Positions 44,899 through 54,197 of a DNA stretch of 64,000 bases are shown piece by piece. The position numbers were made by a program, and so were the translations under genes. Origin of the DNA: a bacterium (GTDB taxonomy: Bacteria; Krumholzibacteriota; Krumholzibacteriia; JACNKJ01); the NCBI GenBank assembly GCA_024231955.1, contig JAAEPZ010000253.1, forward strand, positions 521,458-585,457, given 5' to 3'. The notes under the pieces were generated by a model. That model was given only the letters and a program-made list of their open reading frames with translations, was not told the DNA's origin and did no database searches. Within the stretch, counting starts at the first letter, position 1; every line of letters begins with the position of its first letter.

Positions 44899-44967
44899 TC
44901 CGGTTCGACTATTGGCGGGAAGTCGCTCAATCGGCAATCACGAAGTACCCGAACATCCGCATGGGAA

Positions 44968-44997
44968 AGCCCCTCAGGACAATGTCCGGAGGGGCTA
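44968..44997. terminator. Hairpin in the decayed region
   Basis: AGCCCCTC, inner GGAC-AAT-GTCC, GAGGGGCT, then TATTT on the forward strand. It is a possible old terminator. On the reverse strand it lies in an open frame of about 55 codons (ending VIAD) that I could not identify. Confidence 0.4.
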
Positions 44998-44999
44998 TT

Positions 45000-45476
45000 T
45001 CATGGGTGGCGATACTGAGATCGGCCGGGTCCAGTGCATGCTGGCGACATGTCCTCTCGCAGGCATTTAGCCAATGGAGTGTATGAGTCAGACAACATAA
45101 CACCGTTCCCAGTTAGCCATGATCAAGCTCATGATCGACGGGATCGACGACGGCAACGACCAAACCGCCGGCGGATGCGCATTCACAACAGAGTTCCCAA
45201 CCGAACCCAAGTTACCGTGATTTTCGGGCTGCGGCAGGACGGCTTCTATGATTTCATCATTGAATGCCATGTTGTCATCCGCGGGCTAATCGGACAGACT
45301 TCTGTGGCTTCGGAGAGGGGGCCGACTGCGTACAAGCCCTGATTCCGGAGCCGATCGCCCCACATGCTATCGACAGCACCAACTGCCTGGAGTATTATAC
45401 TGGGTGTATAGATTCAGTATAGTGTACTGATCGGATGTGATGGCGATGAGTATAACAGGTGACAGGATGGATTCGA
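45000..45476. other. Non-coding or decayed stretch before the metallophosphoesterase
   Basis: Only short unrecognised open frames (for example about 60 codons on the reverse strand at 45088-45270). AT-rich TATACT/TATAGT-like boxes at 45404-45425 may include the promoter of the gene at 45477, but I cannot define it. Confidence 0.3.
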
Positions 45477-46352
45477 ATGAAGACTGATTCGCGATTGTTT
45501 TTCTTTGTGTCCGATCTGCACGGATCCCTTGAACGCTACAACAAACTCTTTGCCCTGATCGAAGAGGAGAGACCGGAAGCCGTCCTTCTCGGTGGTGACC
45601 TGCTGCCCATGTTCTATATCACGGACTGGAACAAGGGGAGTGACCGGCAGGATTTCATCCTCGATTATCTCGAACCGGGCTTTGCGCGGTTGCGCACGAT
45701 TCTGGGCGACAATTTCCCCCAGGTATTCCTGATCCTCGGTAACGATGATCTGCGCGCGGATGAGGTCGGTTTGCTGGAGGGCGAACGGCGCGGTATCTGG
45801 CGATACGCACATGGTCGTCATCTGCAACTGGGCGATTTGAGTATCTACGGATACTCCTACGTGCCCCCGACCCCATTCCGTCTAAAGGACTGGGAACGTT
45901 ATGATGTCTCTCGCTACGTCGATCCCGGTTGTGTATCGCCGGAGGAGGGCTGGCACTCGGTGGACGTGTCGACTGCTCAATTGCGTTATACCAGCATACT
46001 GAAGGATCTGCGGGAGCTGACGGGGGACGATGATCTGTCGCGGTCGATCTTTCTTTTCCATTCACCACCCTACAAGACGCTTCTGGACAGGGCTGCGCTG
46101 GATGGCAAGTCAGTTGATCATGTGCCGTTAGATTTAAATGTGGGCAGTATCGCGATCCAGCGTTTCATTGCGGCCAGACAGCCTCTGCTGACCCTCCACG
46201 GGCATGTTCATGAATCCACCCGGATCACGGGCTCCTGGCGGGATCTGATCGGCAAGAGCCATGCTTTCCAGGCGGCTCATGACGGGCCAGAGTTGTCGAT
46301 CATCAGATTTGACCCCGACAAACTGCGACACGCGACCCGTACTCTTCTCTGA
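45477..46352 (+). CDS. Calcineurin-like metallophosphoesterase
   Basis: 291 residues with the metal-ligand blocks in order: VSDLHGS (block 1), LLGGDLLP (block 2), LILGNDDLR (block 3, Asp in place of the more usual His), FLFHSPPY (block 4) and TLHGHVHES (block 5). It hydrolyses phosphomono- or diesters with a dinuclear metal centre. The substrate is not predictable. There is no signal peptide, so it is cytoplasmic. ATG 45477 follows AGGATGG. A GTG 18 nt earlier is the alternative. It converges with the reverse-strand PPDK-like gene 24 bp away. Confidence 0.85.
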   Translation: MKTDSRLFFFVSDLHGSLERYNKLFALIEEERPEAVLLGGDLLPMFYITDWNKGSDRQDFILDYLEPGFARLRTILGDNFPQVFLILGNDDLRADEVGLLEGERRGIWRYAHGRHLQLGDLSIYGYSYVPPTPFRLKDWERYDVSRYVDPGCVSPEEGWHSVDVSTAQLRYTSILKDLRELTGDDDLSRSIFLFHSPPYKTLLDRAALDGKSVDHVPLDLNVGSIAIQRFIAARQPLLTLHGHVHESTRITGSWRDLIGKSHAFQAAHDGPELSIIRFDPDKLRHATRTLL

Positions 46353-46376
46353 GGTGCGTGCCGCCGGCTCATCCGC

Positions 46377-49300
46377 TTAGTCGCTCTTGGGCTTCACGGA
46401 ACTCATCAGCGGCAGCTCCCGGGCGGCGTCGGTTACTGCTCCGATTTTGATTGCAAAACTGGTTCTGTTAGCGATGTCGCGATCAGTGACAAGATGTATG
46501 TCCAGAAGGCCCTTACATTTGTAACCCGTGCGCAAGTAGTTGATCTCCGCCAGGGATTGACTCCAGCCATCCAGCCAGAGCTTGAGGTCCCTCTCCTGCT
46601 TCCTGCTCCCCCTGAAATGGATAAGCAGATCGATATCGCTCCCCGGTCCCGCCGAGGCGTTCTTGGTGCTGCCAAAGACATAGAGTGCGACCACGCCGAG
46701 TTGCTCACCGTCAAGTCGCTGGGCGATATGCTCGGACATCTGCATACGCCACTGCCAATACTGAACGTTGGGTGAATGGTCGCTGGTCTCCGTATAGACC
46801 GGTTGCTGCACATCGGTGCTGGGCTCACCCACGTAACCGATGGCCTCATCAAGATCTGCGTTCATAAGGACGCGCAGAACGCGACCACCGGTGGCGGCGG
46901 GCACATCGATCACCCGCAGCACGTCACTCAGTTCGGCGCTGTCCGGCAGGATTTCCTCCAGCAGATTGGGTTTGCCGAGCAGAAAGCGTTCGTTGAAGTC
47001 GATGTCCTCGTTATCGGGGTAGAGGGGCAGATAGCGGATTCTGGCCTCGACCAGATCCTGGAAGAAATGGGTGCCGAAGGAGAGGTCGGGCACATAGCCC
47101 CCCTTCTCCTTGGCGATCTCGATCAGCATCGCCGTATTGTTGATACCGGCATAGGTCACGCTCACACCAAGTTTGATATCCCCCCTGCTGCCCCAGCGCC
47201 CGGGCCCCATCAGTATGAACTTCCGTTTCGGCAGCAGCTTGTTCAGACGGCTGACGGCTCTGCTGACAGCCATCATTTCATTGCGGCTCCTGAGCTCGTC
47301 ATAGCGTTGGGGATCCACATAAACGATGTGCGTGATGTCGGGCATCCAGCCGTTGGACACGAAACGCTTGGCGCAGAAGATCGTGTCCTGCTTGCTGATA
47401 TCCTTGGGTATGGGGGCCGCCGCATCCTCTGCAGCCGAGCTCTGTGGGCGGCACTGCAGGAGGTAAAAGTGCTCGCCATCGTGGGCAAACTCGATATCCA
47501 CCGGTGTGTTGAGGGTTTCGCGGAGCAACTTCAGGATATTGCCCATGGAGGCGAGGAACTTGTTGTCCGCGAGTTGACCCTCCAGCGTAGGGATGAGGTG
47601 ATCCTTGTCGAAGTCGGTCAAAAGGGGCGAGACCCTGTTTAGTATGCCCTCCTCCTCCTTGGAGAAAACAGCATTGAAGCCGGGATAGTCTGCGCCAGTC
47701 TCCCGCAGGAGTTCTTCCAGCTCTATGGTTTCGAAAGTCTCGGTTTCGAGGTTGATTACATCTGCCATCCTGGGCGAGTAGCGGATGATTTCATCCAGGG
47801 CTACATTGGCGCGCAAGTATGGCTTGCCGGGTACGAGCAGGATCGGGTAGTCATCGCTGATTCTGTCGACCGCCCTGGTGCCCAGTCCGGGGACCAGGCG
47901 AATAATACCGTCTTCACGCTTGATCCGCGGCGACCACCGGAACTCGTTGTTGCTAAAAGCGACTCCGGCAAAGGCGGGCAGGAAGTACTTGCCGGCCTGT
48001 TTCCCCACAACCTCCTGGATGAGGATGCCCATCTCCTCGCTGAACTCCAGAAGCTCATGTTCGTGTCGGTATTCCAGCGGATCGGGGCCGAAGGTTGACG
48101 CATAAACCTCCGCGATTGCATCCAGGATAGCTTCCAGACGTTTCTGCTTGCTGCCCTGGTTGGCCAGGAAAAGGCTCTTGTACTTCCCGGAGAAGGCGGT
48201 GCCCAGACGGTCCTCGAGCAGACTCGAACTGCGGACAATCAGCGGCACTTCACCGAAATCATCGAGAGCGACAGATAGGCCCTTGATGAAATCCGGCGGA
48301 AAGGACGAGCTCTTGAAGAGCTGAACAATATTCGGATAGTCCTGCCGGATCTCGTCCACATCCCGGAACTTCTGCTCGATGACATCCTCGAGATTGTTGT
48401 CGGCGATGAAATCCAGCATGCCATCGGAGATCACGTACCAGGTTTTGGGAATCCTGACCTCATCGATCGGACAGTCGGGTCCGCTGTTCTCCTGCAGGAT
48501 GCGCGTGGCCAGGATCAGGCCTGCGCTCTTGCCGCCGAGTTTGCCATAGCTGCTCGGGGCCAGCACCATCTGCGACAGCATCTCCTCGACGTCGATGATC
48601 CGGATGTAGTTCTTGGCGATCTTCAGGAAGTCGAGCTGCTCGTTCAGGAAACGTTTGATCAAGTTCACGCGCAGCCCGCGGATGATCGGCGCCGGTAGAC
48701 CGGCGCTATCCCTGATGATGTGCCGGTAGCGGCGGATGGCGTCGGAGATCTCGTTGATCGAAGAGCGGGGGTTGGCGAGGATCTTGATGAAGAAGGCGGC
48801 TTTGTCCTCCTGCATCCATTTCTGCATGAGGTCGAAGAATGTTTCTGAATTCAGGTTGTCGGCGGCGATCTCAAATGGTCTGTCGCTCAGGAGCAGGTCC
48901 GTTTTTGTCGATTTCCTGTATCCGGGAACATTGAGTTCGCCACTCACCTCCTCTAGATTGCTCATGATATCCGCATCCTGCAGCAGGGAACTGGCCTCGT
49001 CGACTCCGATGCTGCAAAGGTAGTTCAGCATCTTGCGGGCGATGCGAAGATAGAGAGCGCGATCGGATACGCGCAGCATCTGGATCGTGCCCCGCCAGCC
49101 GTCCATTTCGGGTTTTTTCAGTTCACCTTCGGCGATCTCCTGGGTTGCGCGCAAGGATTTGAGTCGCTTGAAAAGGATGAAGTATCCCAAACGTTCGGCG
49201 ATGGATTTGAGCAGCCGCACCTCCTCGCTCAGGAATGCCCCTTCATCCTCATCTGGCCGGTCCTCCGCATAGTAGGTGCACAAGGTGCCGACGGTTTCCC

Positions 49301-49574
49301 CCTGCACATTGATCTCCGTGCAGAGCCCCCAGGGCGTGGCTTCGAACTCCATGGATTTGAACGAGCACTGTTCGTAGGTAATCAGTGCTCGTGTGATGTC
49401 CGGGTATTGCATCCCGGAGGCGATCACCTTGACAACGGCATTGAAGGCAACCGCCAGACTCTGGTCCGAATTGTTCAGCAACTCCTCAACCTCGTACAGA
49501 CACTGCAACTCCTTGGCGCGCTCGTGCAGGGAGGAAATCAGTTTGCTGTGGGCTTCCACCGGTTTTTCAGGCAT
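46377..49574 (-). CDS. GAF - PPDK_N ATP-grasp - nucleotidyltransferase fusion protein
   Basis: 1065 residues. The N-terminus (about 15-140) looks like a GAF sensor domain. Residues about 320-700 hold a PEP synthase/pyruvate phosphate dikinase N-terminal ATP-grasp: KLGGKSAGLILATRIL, VPLIVRSSSLLEDRLGTAFSG, MGILIQEVVG, PVDIEFAHDG, YLLQCRPQS. A segment of about 150 residues around FILMGPGRWGSRGDIKLGV and SFGTHFFQDLVEA follows and is shared with the downstream neighbour. The last 130 residues are an NTP_transf_2-type fold with VVALYVFGSTKNA and GSDIDLLIHF, the GS-x10-D-x-D active site. The phosphohistidine and PEP-binding domains of true PPS/PPDK are absent. It overlaps the upstream paralogue by 8 nt. 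A regulatory or nucleotide-transfer role seems likelier than PEP synthesis. Confidence 0.8.
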   Translation of the reverse strand: MPEKPVEAHSKLISSLHERAKELQCLYEVEELLNNSDQSLAVAFNAVVKVIASGMQYPDITRALITYEQCSFKSMEFEATPWGLCTEINVQGETVGTLCTYYAEDRPDEDEGAFLSEEVRLLKSIAERLGYFILFKRLKSLRATQEIAEGELKKPEMDGWRGTIQMLRVSDRALYLRIARKMLNYLCSIGVDEASSLLQDADIMSNLEEVSGELNVPGYRKSTKTDLLLSDRPFEIAADNLNSETFFDLMQKWMQEDKAAFFIKILANPRSSINEISDAIRRYRHIIRDSAGLPAPIIRGLRVNLIKRFLNEQLDFLKIAKNYIRIIDVEEMLSQMVLAPSSYGKLGGKSAGLILATRILQENSGPDCPIDEVRIPKTWYVISDGMLDFIADNNLEDVIEQKFRDVDEIRQDYPNIVQLFKSSSFPPDFIKGLSVALDDFGEVPLIVRSSSLLEDRLGTAFSGKYKSLFLANQGSKQKRLEAILDAIAEVYASTFGPDPLEYRHEHELLEFSEEMGILIQEVVGKQAGKYFLPAFAGVAFSNNEFRWSPRIKREDGIIRLVPGLGTRAVDRISDDYPILLVPGKPYLRANVALDEIIRYSPRMADVINLETETFETIELEELLRETGADYPGFNAVFSKEEEGILNRVSPLLTDFDKDHLIPTLEGQLADNKFLASMGNILKLLRETLNTPVDIEFAHDGEHFYLLQCRPQSSAAEDAAAPIPKDISKQDTIFCAKRFVSNGWMPDITHIVYVDPQRYDELRSRNEMMAVSRAVSRLNKLLPKRKFILMGPGRWGSRGDIKLGVSVTYAGINNTAMLIEIAKEKGGYVPDLSFGTHFFQDLVEARIRYLPLYPDNEDIDFNERFLLGKPNLLEEILPDSAELSDVLRVIDVPAATGGRVLRVLMNADLDEAIGYVGEPSTDVQQPVYTETSDHSPNVQYWQWRMQMSEHIAQRLDGEQLGVVALYVFGSTKNASAGPGSDIDLLIHFRGSRKQERDLKLWLDGWSQSLAEINYLRTGYKCKGLLDIHLVTDRDIANRTSFAIKIGAVTDAARELPLMSSVKPKSD

Positions 49575-51312
49575 GACGTATTACTCCCTTGCCGCTTCTT
49601 CCGTCGACCTTGATCTCCAGGGGAGATGCGAGTCTGACATGACAAACAAAGTTCGTCTCGTTCACGATCGTCTGACGTGTCAGCCAATCCCAGTTAATGT
49701 GATAGGGACCAGAGTATTTGACCGACATGTACTTGACCTTGAAGCTGAGCATGTTGTGAAAGAAGTGGGAACCCTGACTCATATCGGTAATCATGTCGGG
49801 CAGCGTCGCTTCGACAATCGTGCGTGCCTGACTGATCTGCGCCCAGTCCACGGGAACACCCAGCCAGGGGTCGGAGCTGCCCCAGCGTCCGAAGCCGATG
49901 AGCAGGCACTCTCTTCCCGAGTCAACGAGCGCCTTGTTGACCTGCTCCAGCTCCCTGGCGATGACGGGCGTATGGCAGGCCTCGAACAGATCGGGTTTGA
50001 GGTAGACGACATCGCACAGGTTCGTATCAGCTCCATTGCCCAGCACCTGTTCCGATGCCACCAGAACATTATCGCCGCACAACTCCTCCTCGGCGAGGTC
50101 GATCGTGTCGTCGGAAACCATCATCGGTCGGGCCTGCAGGAAGCCGAAGCGGGCGGGTTTATCGGGCAGACCGGTGAGATTAACGGCGAACTCGATTTCG
50201 ACGGCAACCTTCTCCATGGCTTCCGTCATCGCCAGCAAATTGCGCAGGGCGTTGTTGAGAGACACTACGCCACTGCGCAGGATGGGGGCGAAATCCAGCA
50301 CCCTGGGGCCCTCGCTGGCCATGCCCTGACGCATGCGATCGGATTGATAGTCATATGTCGATACGAGTTGGGTCAACACTCCATCCATCTCCGCCGTGGG
50401 GATATCCGGATTCAGCAGGTATTCCGTCTCCTTGACGGGGTCGAGCAATGGCGGCTTGCCCATGTTGACCGCCCAGAAGGTTGTCTGGGTGTTCTTCAGA
50501 ATGTCACCGATATTGCTGAACGGTGCCGGGCTCTTGGGATAGGTGGGGGTGTAGGTCCACGAGAGGCCCCCGTCCACGATCTGCCGCCCAAGGCCCAGGG
50601 CCAGGTTGATGACGCCATCCTCCGGTTTCGCATGTCCCGTCGCGTAGTAGTTGTAGGAGCGCGCAACACCGGAGATGCAGGGGTAGAAGCGGTCGTCATG
50701 ACGGCTCCCCACGACCTCCTGGATGATGACGGCCATTTTCTCCTGCGAATGATCCTGACCGACGGAGCGCAAGTAGTTCTTGGCACCTCGGAAGAATGTG
50801 GAGGCATAGACGAACTTGATCGCCTCGATGAGTTTGCGAAAGCGCTTCTCCGTATCGGGCTGGTTGTTGGGTGTCATCTTGGTGCCGTAAACGCCGGCGA
50901 AGGGATGATTTAGTGCGTCCTCCAGCAAACTGGAAGACCGCACGGCCAAGGGCGTGGTGACCTCGGCGATAAGGGCGTAGATGTCGCCGACAAATTCGGC
51001 CGGGAAGCTGCCCTTCTGGAAAGCGTGGGCGATACGGTCGTCGGGCAGGTCGGAGAGGGCGAGTTCGTAAAGCTCGTTGCGCTCCATGAACAGGTCGAAA
51101 AGGGTCGTGCTCAGCACGGTCATGGTGGGGACATTGATCTCGAGATCGGGGAAATCGGAGAGGTCGATCTTCTTGACTATCTGTCTTCGAACCTTGTCTA
51201 GTCCAGCCGCTTTTCCGCCAATCTTCCCGGTGCCAAGGCAGGTGAAGTCATGTTCCCCCTTGAAGAATTCGCGATTAAAATGCGGCAGGCTGCTGTCGTT
51301 CGAAGCACTCAT
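49567..51312 (-). CDS. PPDK_N/PEP-synthase ATP-grasp-domain protein
   Basis: 581 residues, the shorter partner of the following fusion protein. It contains GKIGGKAAGLDKVRRQIV, TPLAVRSSSLLEDALNHPFA, KMAVIIQEVVG, KVAVEIEFAVNL and FGFLQARPM, all ATP-grasp motifs of the PPDK N-terminal domain. The C-terminal segment is CLLIGFGRWGSSDPWLGVPV, then DMSQGSHFFHNMLSF. It lacks the swivelling His domain and the PEP/pyruvate barrel, so it cannot run the full PPS reaction alone. The start at 51312 follows GGGAGG by 7 bases. The end overlaps the start of the next gene by 8 nt (ATGCCTGA), which indicates coupled translation and probably a complex. Glutamate dehydrogenase lies 59 bp upstream on the same strand. 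Confidence 0.8.
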   Translation of the reverse strand: MSASNDSSLPHFNREFFKGEHDFTCLGTGKIGGKAAGLDKVRRQIVKKIDLSDFPDLEINVPTMTVLSTTLFDLFMERNELYELALSDLPDDRIAHAFQKGSFPAEFVGDIYALIAEVTTPLAVRSSSLLEDALNHPFAGVYGTKMTPNNQPDTEKRFRKLIEAIKFVYASTFFRGAKNYLRSVGQDHSQEKMAVIIQEVVGSRHDDRFYPCISGVARSYNYYATGHAKPEDGVINLALGLGRQIVDGGLSWTYTPTYPKSPAPFSNIGDILKNTQTTFWAVNMGKPPLLDPVKETEYLLNPDIPTAEMDGVLTQLVSTYDYQSDRMRQGMASEGPRVLDFAPILRSGVVSLNNALRNLLAMTEAMEKVAVEIEFAVNLTGLPDKPARFGFLQARPMMVSDDTIDLAEEELCGDNVLVASEQVLGNGADTNLCDVVYLKPDLFEACHTPVIARELEQVNKALVDSGRECLLIGFGRWGSSDPWLGVPVDWAQISQARTIVEATLPDMITDMSQGSHFFHNMLSFKVKYMSVKYSGPYHINWDWLTRQTIVNETNFVCHVRLASPLEIKVDGRSGKGVIRHA

Positions 51313-51336
51313 ATGTGCCTCCCGGAAAGGAGGAGA

Positions 51337-51362
51337 GCCGCGACCCCGTTTGGGGTCGCGGC
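51337..51362 (-). terminator. Hairpin after the glutamate dehydrogenase gene
   Basis: Perfect 11-bp stem GCCGCGACCCC / GGGGTCGCGGC with loop GTTT, 10 bp beyond the stop. The T tract is poor, so it may attenuate rather than end transcription into the ATP-grasp pair. Confidence 0.55.
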
Positions 51363-51371
51363 GAAAGGCCT

Positions 51372-52661
51372 TTAGACCCAACCCCGATTGCGGCAGGCCT
51401 GAGCGACTGAGTTGATCGATAGTATATAAGCTGCATCACGCATGTACAGCTTATTGCTGCGTGCCATATCACTGACCGCGATATAGGCACTGGTCATCTT
51501 GGTGTCCAGCTTGCCCAGTACTTCGTCCATTTCCCAGAAGTAATTCATGTTACTCTGAACCTGCTCGAAATAGCTGCAGGTCACACCACCGGCATTGGCC
51601 AGGAAATCGGGGATCATGAATACGCCGCGCTCATGCAGAACCGCATCCGCCTCGGGTGTTGTAGGACCGTTGGCCCCCTCGGCGATAATTTTCACGCGCT
51701 TGCTGATGGACCCAACGTTTTCTGCGGAGATCTGATTCTCCAGGGCGGAGGGGATCAGGATGTCCACATCCTGAACCAGCCAGACATCGCCATCGTGAAC
51801 TTCATAACCCAGGTCCCGGGCCTTGTCCTTGTCGATGCCGCCGAAGCGATTGGTGATGTCCCTCAGCTCCTGCAGATTGATTCCATCTTTCTTGACGAAT
51901 GAGTATGAGGTCTGGTCGGCCTGGTCCCAACTGGAGACGCAGACAACTGTGCCGCCCATCTGGGTGTAGAGCTCAATGGCGTACTGGGCAACGTTGCCGA
52001 AGCCCTGCACGCTGGCGAGGGTGGCATCGGGGCTCAGGGTCAATTCCTTCAGAGCTTCTCTCAACGTATAGATGACGCCGTAACCTGTCGCCTGGGTGCG
52101 GCCCAGCGAACCGCCCATGCCAACGGGTTTGCCGGTAATCATACCGGGCTGGCGGATGCCATGGATTGTTTCGTATTCATCCAGCATCCAGAGCATGTGC
52201 TGGGCATTGGTCATGACGTCCGGGGCCGGCACATCGCGCTCGGGGCCGACATCGCGGGCCAGCTGACGGATCCACCCGCGGCAGATGCCCTCCTGCTCGC
52301 GGGGACTCAGGTTGTGCGGATCACAGATCACGCCGCCCTTGCCGCCGCCCAGGGGGATATCCACTGCAGCGCATTTCCAAGTCATCCACATGGACAGGGC
52401 GCGTACGGTATCGATGGTCTCCTGTGGGTGAAATCTGATGCCGCCCTTGCAGGGTCCCTTCGCATCATTGTGCTGAACGCGAAATCCACGAAAGACTTGA
52501 ACTTTACCGTCATCCATCATGACGGGAATACTAAAATGGTATTCCCGTAGAGGGGATCGTAGAAGCTCACGAGTAGAATTGTCAAGATTGATCATATCAG
52601 CAATTTTATCAAATTGTCTGCGAGCCATCTCGAAAGGATTGTAAGAATTATTGGCAGCCAT
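51372..52661 (-). CDS. gdhA: Glutamate dehydrogenase
   Basis: 429 residues, the hexameric small GDH size. Signatures: QHNDAKGPCKGGIRFHP, the catalytic Lys region DIPLGGGKGGV, the substrate-site PAPDVMTNAQHMLWMLDEY, the Rossmann motif GFGNVAQYAIEL and ANAGGVTCSYFEQVQ. It converts glutamate to 2-oxoglutarate and ammonia, or the reverse, in the cytoplasm. NAD or NADP preference is not decided here. The start at 52661 follows AAGGGGG. In-frame sequence further upstream has no family match. A good promoter lies at 52735-52763. The PPDK_N-type genes downstream may be partly co-transcribed. Confidence 0.95.
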   Translation of the reverse strand: MAANNSYNPFEMARRQFDKIADMINLDNSTRELLRSPLREYHFSIPVMMDDGKVQVFRGFRVQHNDAKGPCKGGIRFHPQETIDTVRALSMWMTWKCAAVDIPLGGGKGGVICDPHNLSPREQEGICRGWIRQLARDVGPERDVPAPDVMTNAQHMLWMLDEYETIHGIRQPGMITGKPVGMGGSLGRTQATGYGVIYTLREALKELTLSPDATLASVQGFGNVAQYAIELYTQMGGTVVCVSSWDQADQTSYSFVKKDGINLQELRDITNRFGGIDKDKARDLGYEVHDGDVWLVQDVDILIPSALENQISAENVGSISKRVKIIAEGANGPTTPEADAVLHERGVFMIPDFLANAGGVTCSYFEQVQSNMNYFWEMDEVLGKLDTKMTSAYIAVSDMARSNKLYMRDAAYILSINSVAQACRNRGWV

Positions 52662-52734
52662 GGGGTTCCCCCTTTTGGACTTCAGGGCCTTGCTTGTAAT
52701 TTGGCGTCTGTCTGCATCTGGGACAGATGCCGCT

Positions 52735-52763
52735 AATATGATTCCGCGAAATCCCGGGGTCAA
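52735..52763 (-). promoter_or_regulatory. Promoter of gdhA with a hairpin at the transcript start
   Basis: Reverse strand TTGACC (52763-52758), a 17-base spacer and CATATT (52740-52735). The predicted start falls at about 52728, within a perfect inverted repeat GCATCTG-N3-CAGATGC (52714-52730) that could be an operator or a 5' stability hairpin. Confidence 0.55.
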
Positions 52764-53283
52764 GAGGGCGTCTGTTGATTTGCCTGTAAATATGGCGGGA
52801 TTGGCTAACGGATCCAGTACAACCGGCTTTGGCGTATTCACTCTATCGGCATCTACTCGTGCTAATCCAACGAGTGTTGAACGCCATCCATCCCCGGCAA
52901 GTAAGTGTGGGCGAGTTCATTCTTATTGCCAGCGATCTTGCGACATAGCCTCTGCCGCACAGTGAGCGGAAGATCTCCGGGTGTCACGACTGTCCCGACG
53001 TTACTTGAGCAATGGCAACGGGTTGCCCAGCCCCCAAGTTTGAGGCGCTCTCGTCATTTTCGAAACACAATGTTGCCCCACTAACTAAACCCGTATGTCA
53101 TACCCTTTCAATCTCGGTCCCGTTTCAGTCCCTAGCGGGTCGTATTCAGTCGGAATCAGTAGTACTCAATGGTACTCAACTTCATTTCCCAATCCGGGTT
53201 ATTCCTCGGTAATTGTAGGAATACCAGACCCTGTCTGACTCTTCAGCTGTTAGACATAGAGTACACTAAAGGAGGGCAGAGCA
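52764..53283. other. Intergenic region between gdhA promoter and IS481 relic
   Basis: I see no gene, RNA or terminator. AAAGGAGGG at 53269-53277 is the ribosome-binding site of the relic transposase. TGTCT-N15-AGACA (53232-53256) may belong to the element's left end. Confidence 0.35.
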
Positions 53284-53990
53284 ATGAATACTGAAGTCAA
53301 AGATGCACCAGCAGCCCATCGGAAATGGGTTATTCTGGAGTTCGCCAAAGGGGGCGGGAGCAACGCGAGAGTATGCCGGTAGTTTGGCGTACCGCGATCA
53401 GCTTTCTAGGAATGGAAGAAGGCCTATGCCAAGGCGGGAAGAGGGGCTTGATCCGCAAGAAACCTATCGCCAGAAGTCATCCCCGGCAAATCCCACCTGA
53501 ATATATTGAGAAGATCCTACACCTGTGGACCAAGTACCACCTCGGGCCTCAGAGAATCGCCTGGCACATAGAACGCTACCATGGATTCAAGACCTAGTGC
53601 TTGAGCGATTTTATCGACTACATCGTCGACAACTTCCCTTTCCGTATCCATGCAATTCGCCCGGATCGCGGTCACGAGTGGCAGGCCCAGTTCCATTGGA
53701 TGTCGAGGATAAGGGGATCAGGCACGTCTACATCAAGCCGAGATCTCCTCAACTAAATGGCAAAGTCGAGAGATCTCACAGGTCAGATCAAGAGGAGTTT
53801 TTACCAGTTTCTGACCTATACTGACGATGTTGATCTCAACAAGAGCCTGGTGCAGTGGGAGGAGTCTACAATAATAATCGGCCGCATGGAGCACATGACA
53901 GTAAACTCCCTGTGAGGTCCTGAGAACTATGCTAAAAACAGAAGCGAATCTGTCCGGGAGGGTCCAGGATATCACACCCTTCAGAATATG
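53284..53990 (+). pseudogene. IS481-family transposase relic
   Basis: Frames read in turn give an N-terminal helix-turn-helix (AAHRKWVILEFAKGGGSNAR, then FGVPRSAF), PPEYIEKILHLWTKYHLGPQ with RIAWHIERYHGFKT, and DFIDYIVDNFPFRIHAIRPD with RGHEWQAQFHW. RHVYIKPRSPQLNGKVERSH, FLTYTDDVDLNKSLVQWEE and NRPHGAHDSK follow. This is the order of an IS481 DDE transposase. Several in-frame stops (two TAG and a TGA in the first 130 nt of the helix-turn-helix part), frameshifts and a deletion between HGFKT and DFIDYI, which removes the first catalytic Asp, make it dead. The N-terminal ATG at 53284 still has a good ribosome-binding site. Confidence 0.88.
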
Positions 53991-54197
53991 GAATCTCTTT
54001 CAAAGTTAGGAAAGACCGTTCTATTAAGAGCATGAGCTTCATCAAAGCAAGATCCCATTGCCCTCCAGTATTGCCACAGTTTCACAGACACCTATAGACC
54101 GTGGCTATAAACGCGTTCAAACGCATCGGGGCTGATGCCGCAGAAGGCTGGCGGCGACGGGATGTCACCGGGGAAGCGGAGGCCCCCTTGGCGTTGG

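Noticed and set aside
45088..45270. 60-codon reverse frame in the decayed region
   Set aside because: Protein-like in places but unidentified, without a ribosome-binding site, next to relics.
49393..50913. Forward open frame of about 506 codons
   Set aside because: It runs antisense across the two ATP-grasp genes, which have clear motifs.
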